A DNA stretch of 27,606 bases, taken from JBHHZM01 sp046758065 (GTDB taxonomy: Bacteria > Pseudomonadota > Alphaproteobacteria > JAAXGF01). Numbering within the stretch: position 1 is the stretch's first letter; each line of letters begins with the position of its first letter. Positions 22,975 through 27,606 of the stretch are shown one piece after another. Both the position numbers and the translations under genes were made by a program. The notes under the pieces were generated by a model. It was given only the letters and a program-made list of their open reading frames with translations. It made no database searches and had not been told where the DNA came from. The stretch covers positions 1-27,606 of the forward strand of contig JBHHZM010000029.1 in the NCBI GenBank assembly GCA_046758065.1, written 5' to 3'.

Positions 22975-25900
22975 ATGTCGTCTCACTATCGCCTCGGTAT
23001 CGACATCGGCACGAACTCGCTCGGCTGGTGCGCGCTTCACCTCGATGCGCAAGGCCGGCCGGACGGAATACTCGACGCCGGCGCCGGCATCTTTCCCGAC
23101 AGCCGCGACCCCAAGAGCGGTACGTCGCTGGCCTCGGAACGCAGACTCGCGCGCGGCATGCGCCGCCGCCGGGACCGCTACCTCAAGCGCCGGTCGCGGG
23201 TGATGGAGGCCCTCGTCCATCACGGCCTGATGCCCGCCGATCCGGTGGAACGCAAGGCGCTCGAACGGCTCGATCCTTATGAATTGCGTGCCCGCGGTCT
23301 CGACCAGGCGCTCGGCCCGCACGAGTTCGGGCGCGCGCTGTTTCACCTCGATCAGCGCCGCGGCTTCAAGAGCAACCGCAAGACCGACAAGGACGAAAAA
23401 GAGACCGGCCAGATGAAGCGGGCGATCTCCGAACTCGATCGCAGGATCGCCGAGTCCGGGGCGCGCACGCTGGGCGAATACCTCCACCGCCGGCGGCGCA
23501 AGAACAAACCCGTGCGCGCCCGCCCCGGCGTCGGTTTCTACCCGTCCCGCGCCATGTACGAGGCCGAGTTCGACACACTGTGGGCCGCGCAGGCGCCGCA
23601 TCACCCGCGCCTCGACGCCGCCGCGCGCGATGAAATCCGCGACGCGATCTTCTTCCAGCGTCCGCTTCGCCCGGTCGCTCCGGGCAACTGCGAGCTCGAA
23701 CCGGAAGAGAAGCGCGCGCCGCTCGCGCTGCCGCTGAGCCAGCGCTTCCGCATGTACCAGGAGCTCAACAACCTGCGCGTCGTCCTGCCCGACCAGAGCC
23801 AGCGACGGTTGACGATGGCCGAGCGCGACCGGGTGTTCGCCAGGCTCGAACGCCAGAAAACCCTGACCTTCAACGCCATACGCAGGCTGATCGGACTCGA
23901 TTCAGACACGCGTTTCAACCTCGAAGACGGAAAACGCAAAGCGCTCAACGGCGACAAGACGGGGACCCTGCTTGTTGCGGTCAAGGACAAGGACACGAAG
24001 AAGGACAAGGACATTTTCGGCCCGCGCTGGTGGGACCTCGACGCGGCGCGGCAGGACGCCATCGTCGAGACGATCCTCGCCGCCGAGGACGAGGACGCGC
24101 TCGCCGCGCGCGCCGAGACCGAATGGGGCTGCGACGCGGAGGCCGCGCGGCGTCTCGCCGACGTCCGTCTCGTTCAGGGCTACGGACGACTTGGCCGGCG
24201 GGCGATGTCGAAGATCGTCCCCATCATGCGCGACCAGGGACTGAATTACGCCGAAGCCGCCGCCGAAGCAGGCTACCACCATTCGGACCGTCGGCCGGAT
24301 GAGTTGCGCGATGCCCTGCCTTATTACGGCGAGGCGCTCAGGCGCTACACCGCCGGCGGCAGCGACCGGCCCGAGGACGACGACGAGAAACGCTACGGCA
24401 AGCTCGCCAACCCGACCGTTCACGTCGGCCTCAACCGGCTGCGCAAGCTGGTCAATGCCTTGATCGCCGAATACGGCCGTCCCAACGAGATCGTGGTCGA
24501 GCTCGCCCGTGAGCTCAAGTTGGGCGAGCAAAGAAAGTCCGAAGAGCGCGACAAACAGGCGGCCAACGAACAGCGCAACAGGCGCATCGCCGGCGAAATC
24601 GAGGCGCTCGGCGAGGACGTGACCGGCGAGAACATCCGCCGTTACAAGCTGTGGGAAGAACTCGGCGAGATTCACGACCGCCGCTGCGTCTATACCGGCC
24701 AGACGATTGCGGGCCGCATGCTGTTTTCGGCCGAGGTCGAGATCGAACATATCCTGCCTTTCCGGCGCACGCTCGACGACAGCATGGCCAACCGCACCCT
24801 GTCGCTGCGTCGCGCCAATCGCGACAAAGGCGCCCGCTCGCCGTTCGAGGCGTTTGGCCACAATCCGCCGGGCTACGATTACGACGCGATTCTGCGCCGC
24901 GCCGAGAGCCTGCCGAAAAACAAGCGCTGGCGCTTTGCGCCCGACGCGATGGAGAAGTTCGAGGGCGATCACGACTTCATCGCCCGCCAGCTCACCGACA
25001 CCGCCTATCTCGCGCGGACGACACGTGAATATCTCACCCATGTCTGCCCCGCCGAGCAGGTCTGGGTGACACCGGGGCGGCTCACCGCGCTGTTGCGCGG
25101 CAAATGGGGGCTCAACGGCCTGCTGCCCGACAGTAACTGGGCCAACGTCGCCCAGGAGAAGAACCGCAAGGATCATCGCCACCACGCCATCGACGCCTTC
25201 GTCGTCGGCGTCACCGACCGCGGTCTGCTGCAACGCGTCGCGCGCGCCGACGAGCACACCCGCGACCGCCTGATCGGAACCATGCCCGACCCTTGGGAAG
25301 GCTTTCGGGAGGATCTCGGGGGCGCGCTCGCGCGCGTCGTCGTTTCGCACAAGCCCGACCACGGCAGGGAAGGCCAACTGCACGAGGAGACCGCCTACGG
25401 CATCGTCGCCGACCCGGAGAAGGCGGACGGCTACAACCTGGTCTTTCGCAAGGCGTTCGCCGGCCTGACCGAGGGCGAGATGAAACGCATCCGCGACCCG
25501 GCGCTGCGCGCCGCGCTGCTCGACCATGTCGCCGCCGGGAAGGCGGCGGGGCGGAGCCTCAAGCAGGCGCTGGAGAGTTTTCGCTGGCCTGCGGGCAGCG
25601 AGCGCCGCCTGCGCCACGTTCGCCTGCTCAAGAAGGAGGCGAAACTCATCGGGATTCGCGGGCGGGACGGGACGCCGTACAAGGCCCTCATCCCCGGTGA
25701 CAACCACCACATCGACATCTACGAACTGCCGAACGGCAAATGGGCCGGGGAGGGCGTGTCGGTGTTCGAGGCCAACCAGCCCGGTCGTACGGACGCTTGG
25801 CGCCGCGCCTTCCCCGATGCCCGCCTCGTGATGCGCGTCCACAAAGGAGATCTCGTCAAGATGGAACACGAGGGCGGAGAGCATATCTTCAGGGTTGTTA

Positions 25901-26094
25901 AGCTAGCGGCTGCCAACAAAGTACTATGGCTCTCCGGGCATAACGAGTCGGGCGACCTTCAGAAGCGACACGATGATGCCGACGACCCCTTCCGCTGGAC
26001 GTTTGTCTCGTTTGGCAAGCTGAAAGGACGGAGAGCCCGCAAGGTCCATGTCGATGCGCTCGGCCGGGTGCGCGACCCGGGACCGCCGGATTGA
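22975..26094 (+). CDS. cas9: Type II-C CRISPR-associated endonuclease Cas9
   Basis: Cas9 uses crRNA and tracrRNA to find and cut both strands of matching DNA. The 1039-aa size is typical of II-C. RuvC-I is YRLGIDIGTNSLGW with D10. The arginine-rich bridge helix (54-76, ERRLARGMRRRRDRYLKRR) follows. RuvC-II is NEIVVELARELK with E509. The HNH domain has CVYTGQTI, VEIEHILPF with H592, and SMANRTL with N606. RuvC-III is KDHRHHAIDAFVVG with H737 and D740. All nuclease residues are intact, so the enzyme should be active. The C-terminal 200 residues should recognise the PAM, which cannot be predicted. GGGAGGA sits about 6 bases before the ATG. cas1 starts 14 bases after the stop. Confidence 0.98.
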   Translation: MSSHYRLGIDIGTNSLGWCALHLDAQGRPDGILDAGAGIFPDSRDPKSGTSLASERRLARGMRRRRDRYLKRRSRVMEALVHHGLMPADPVERKALERLDPYELRARGLDQALGPHEFGRALFHLDQRRGFKSNRKTDKDEKETGQMKRAISELDRRIAESGARTLGEYLHRRRRKNKPVRARPGVGFYPSRAMYEAEFDTLWAAQAPHHPRLDAAARDEIRDAIFFQRPLRPVAPGNCELEPEEKRAPLALPLSQRFRMYQELNNLRVVLPDQSQRRLTMAERDRVFARLERQKTLTFNAIRRLIGLDSDTRFNLEDGKRKALNGDKTGTLLVAVKDKDTKKDKDIFGPRWWDLDAARQDAIVETILAAEDEDALAARAETEWGCDAEAARRLADVRLVQGYGRLGRRAMSKIVPIMRDQGLNYAEAAAEAGYHHSDRRPDELRDALPYYGEALRRYTAGGSDRPEDDDEKRYGKLANPTVHVGLNRLRKLVNALIAEYGRPNEIVVELARELKLGEQRKSEERDKQAANEQRNRRIAGEIEALGEDVTGENIRRYKLWEELGEIHDRRCVYTGQTIAGRMLFSAEVEIEHILPFRRTLDDSMANRTLSLRRANRDKGARSPFEAFGHNPPGYDYDAILRRAESLPKNKRWRFAPDAMEKFEGDHDFIARQLTDTAYLARTTREYLTHVCPAEQVWVTPGRLTALLRGKWGLNGLLPDSNWANVAQEKNRKDHRHHAIDAFVVGVTDRGLLQRVARADEHTRDRLIGTMPDPWEGFREDLGGALARVVVSHKPDHGREGQLHEETAYGIVADPEKADGYNLVFRKAFAGLTEGEMKRIRDPALRAALLDHVAAGKAAGRSLKQALESFRWPAGSERRLRHVRLLKKEAKLIGIRGRDGTPYKALIPGDNHHIDIYELPNGKWAGEGVSVFEANQPGRTDAWRRAFPDARLVMRVHKGDLVKMEHEGGEHIFRVVKLAAANKVLWLSGHNESGDLQKRHDDADDPFRWTFVSFGKLKGRRARKVHVDALGRVRDPGPPD

Positions 26095-26107
26095 GCGGCG
26101 CGCGGCG

Positions 26108-27025
26108 ATGATCGGACGCGTCGTCGAGATCGCCGAGGACGGCCGCCACCTCTCGCTCAGCCGCGGCTTCATGCGGGTCGAGGCGGGCGGCGCCGAGGTC
26201 GGGCGCGTCGCGCTCGACGACATCGCCGTGGTGCTCGCCAACGCCCACGGCCTGACCTACAGCAACAACCTTCTCGTGACGCTCGCCGAACGCGGCGTCG
26301 CGGTCGTGTTGTGCGGGGCCAACCACGGCCCCGTCGCCTGGCTCTGGCCTGTTTCCGGTCACCATGCCCAGACCGCGCGGATGCATGCGCAGGTCGCGGC
26401 GACCCGGCCGCTGGGCAAGCGTCTGTGGCAGGCGCTGGTGGTCGCCAAGATCGTTCAGCAGGCGGCGGTGCTGGCGGCGGCCGGCAAACCGTCGGGCGGG
26501 GTCGCGGCGCTGGCGCGCAAGGTGCGTTCGGGCGATCCCGCCAACGTCGAGGCGCAGGCGGCGCGGCGTTACTGGCCGCTCCTGTTGGGCTCCGATTTCC
26601 GCCGCGACCGCGCCCGGCCCGGCGTCAACGCGCTGCTCAACTACGGCTATACGGTGCTGCGCGCGGCGACGGCGCGCGCCGTGGTGTCCGCGGGCCTGCA
26701 TCCCTCGCTCGGCGTTCACCACCGCACCCGCAGCGATCCCTTCTGCCTCGCCTCGGACCTGATGGAGCCGTTCCGCCCCATCGTCGATCTCGCGGCGGCG
26801 CGGCTCGCCGCGGACGGAGCCGAAGAGCTGACGCCCGAGGTCAAGGCGGCGCTCGCCGCCGTTCCGGCGGCCGACATGGAGAGCGCGCGCGGCGCCACGC
26901 CGCTCGCGACCTGTCTCGAACGGCTCGCCGGATCGCTGGCCCGGACCTACGAAACCGGCGAGGTTGCACTCGACCTGCCGACCGGTCTCCTGCCGCTCGA
27001 CGCGGCGCGGCTCGGGCGGCGGTGA
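26108..27025 (+). CDS. cas1: Type II CRISPR-associated integrase Cas1
   Basis: Cas1 with Cas2 inserts new spacers into the array. The 305-aa product has the type II length and form: MIGRVVEIAEDGRHLSLSRGFM at the start, ALDDIAVVLANAHGLTYSNNLL, and the catalytic domain with NVEAQAARRYWPLLLG (E148), GLHPSLGVHHRTRSDPFCLASDLMEPFRP (H205 and E220 as likely metal ligands). The frame is open upstream into cas9, but the family match begins at the ATG at 26108. A TTG at 26091 overlapping the cas9 stop is a less likely alternative. cas2 follows after three bases. Confidence 0.97.
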   Translation: MIGRVVEIAEDGRHLSLSRGFMRVEAGGAEVGRVALDDIAVVLANAHGLTYSNNLLVTLAERGVAVVLCGANHGPVAWLWPVSGHHAQTARMHAQVAATRPLGKRLWQALVVAKIVQQAAVLAAAGKPSGGVAALARKVRSGDPANVEAQAARRYWPLLLGSDFRRDRARPGVNALLNYGYTVLRAATARAVVSAGLHPSLGVHHRTRSDPFCLASDLMEPFRPIVDLAAARLAADGAEELTPEVKAALAAVPAADMESARGATPLATCLERLAGSLARTYETGEVALDLPTGLLPLDAARLGRR

Positions 27026-27028
27026 GCG

Positions 27029-27358
27029 ATGGCGCTCAGCGGGTACCGGCTGATGTGGATGATGGTGCTGTTCGATCTGCCCGTGATGACGAAGAAGGAG
27101 CGCAAGGCGGCGACCGGCTTCCGCAACTTCCTGCTCGATCAGGGCTTCGAGATGGCGCAGTATTCGGTCTATCTGCGTTTCTGCGCCGGCAAGGAGCAGG
27201 TCGAAACCTATACCCGCCGTGTCCGCGACAATCTGCCCGCGACCGGCAAGGTGCATATCCTCGGTTTTACCGACAGGCAGTACGAAACCATGGTCTGCTT
27301 CGATGGACGAAAACGTGAACCCGATCGCAAAAGCCCCGAACAGTTCATCCTGTTCTGA
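27029..27358 (+). CDS. cas2: CRISPR-associated protein Cas2
   Basis: Cas2 forms the central dimer of the Cas1-Cas2 integrase. The 109-aa product has the ferredoxin-like start LMWMMVLFDLPVMTKKERKAATGFRNFLLDQGF with the conserved D16, then QYSVYLRFCAGKEQVETYTRRV and VHILGFTDRQYETMVCFDG. This is the last gene of the cas operon. There is no csn2 or cas4, as expected for subtype II-C. The CRISPR array starts 72 bases after the stop. Confidence 0.97.
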   Translation: MALSGYRLMWMMVLFDLPVMTKKERKAATGFRNFLLDQGFEMAQYSVYLRFCAGKEQVETYTRRVRDNLPATGKVHILGFTDRQYETMVCFDGRKREPDRKSPEQFILF

Positions 27359-27393
27359 GCGCCGCGGTAGCTTTCAGTCCCGACTGGAACAAG

Positions 27394-27418
27394 AAAAACG
27401 CCCTGAAATCAGGGCGTT
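27394..27418 (-). terminator. Intrinsic terminator on the minus strand, at the cas2-proximal end of the array
   Basis: CAGGGCGTT (27410-27418) and AACGCCCTG (27397-27405) form a nine-pair stem with a four-base loop. On the minus strand the stem runs straight into TTTTTCTTG, a good U-tract; on the plus strand the T-tract is missing and the A-run precedes the hairpin. It should therefore end transcripts coming from the array towards cas2, which indicates that pre-crRNA is made from the minus strand. Confidence 0.75.
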
Positions 27419-27430
27419 AGGGGAACATGG

Positions 27431-27531
27431 AGTTTAGCCGATGGGAGATCGCGGTCCAACCGCAACGTAAGCGGACAGATCAGCATATCCGCATCAGTTT
27501 AGCCGATGGGAGATCGCGGTCCAACCGCAAC
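27431..27531 (-). CRISPR. CRISPR array, first two repeats (type II-C), truncated
   Basis: Two identical 36-bp repeats lie at 27431-27466 and 27496-27531, separated by a 29-bp spacer (27467-27495), a 65-bp period. In the predicted crRNA sense (minus strand) the repeat starts GTTGCGGTTGGACCGCGATC and ends ATCGGCTAAACT. It is perfectly conserved in both copies and pairs with the anti-repeat upstream of cas9. The next repeat, expected near 27561, is absent: the sequence there is a C13-GC-G13 tract. The real array is probably longer and continues to the right. Within each repeat TTGGAC, 17 bases and TAAACT form a possible promoter. Confidence 0.93.
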
Positions 27532-27555
27532 CGGGCGCGGAAAATTCTCATATCG

Positions 27556-27583
27556 CCCCCCCCCCCCCGCGGGGGGGGGGGGG
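27556..27583. repeat. Perfect C13-GC-G13 palindrome interrupting the array
   Basis: Thirteen Cs, GC, then thirteen Gs make a perfect 28-bp inverted homopolymer repeat within what should be the second spacer. The 23 bases beyond it do not contain a CRISPR repeat. Such tracts are often sequencing or joining artefacts; a true structure is not excluded. Confidence 0.85.
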
Positions 27584-27606
27584 ACAGGAATGCCGGATGA
27601 CCGGCG

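Noticed and set aside
27397..27418. Hairpin after cas2 as a terminator of the cas operon
   Set aside because: On the plus strand the stem is followed by TAGGGGAAC without a T-tract; the T-run exists only on the minus strand.

Overview
The window is GC-rich chromosomal DNA, very probably from an alphaproteobacterium, perhaps near Rhodospirillales. That placement rests on gene order (rpmH-rnpA, rpmE beside an ABC exporter, a tkt-gap-pgk-fba-thiE run, zapA-6S RNA-5-FCL), Shine-Dalgarno sites of the AGGAG kind, and a type II-C CRISPR repeat that resembles, from memory, other alphaproteobacterial II-C repeats. No phylogeny could be run.

Layout. 1-600 (minus): start of rnpA, rpmH and rpmE, two of them with readable promoters. 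743-2596 (plus): an MsbA-like ABC exporter. 2625-7475 (minus): an AbrB-family membrane protein, a MotB/OmpA-like coiled-coil protein, a MotA/TolQ/ExbB-like channel protein and a secreted OmpA-domain protein, which look like an envelope-spanning, proton-driven, peptidoglycan-anchored assembly. 7602-16289 (minus): suhB, efp, thiE, class I fba, a 140-aa unknown, pgk, gap and tkt, the central carbon block. A small plus-strand orphan gene with its own promoter and a 12-bp tandem repeat sits between gap and tkt. 16526-19136 (plus): a coiled-coil protein, zapA, 6S RNA, 5-formyltetrahydrofolate cyclo-ligase and a YmdB-like phosphodiesterase. 19211-22747: a sulfur cluster of a cysteine-dioxygenase-like protein, a four-domain rhodanese protein (minus) and a cystathionine beta-lyase.

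22787-27531 is a compact type II-C CRISPR-Cas locus: a predicted tracrRNA on the minus strand, cas9 (1039 aa, nuclease residues intact), cas1, cas2, and the first two repeats of an array. The array is probably transcribed on the minus strand, towards the cas genes. Three things support this: each 36-bp repeat can be read exactly as a -35/17/-10 promoter, a minus-strand intrinsic terminator lies between cas2 and the array, and the tracr anti-repeat is on the minus strand. The anti-repeat seems to be split by an inserted UUCG hairpin, the most unusual feature of the locus. The array is cut off after two repeats by a perfect C13-GC-G13 palindrome that may be an assembly artefact.
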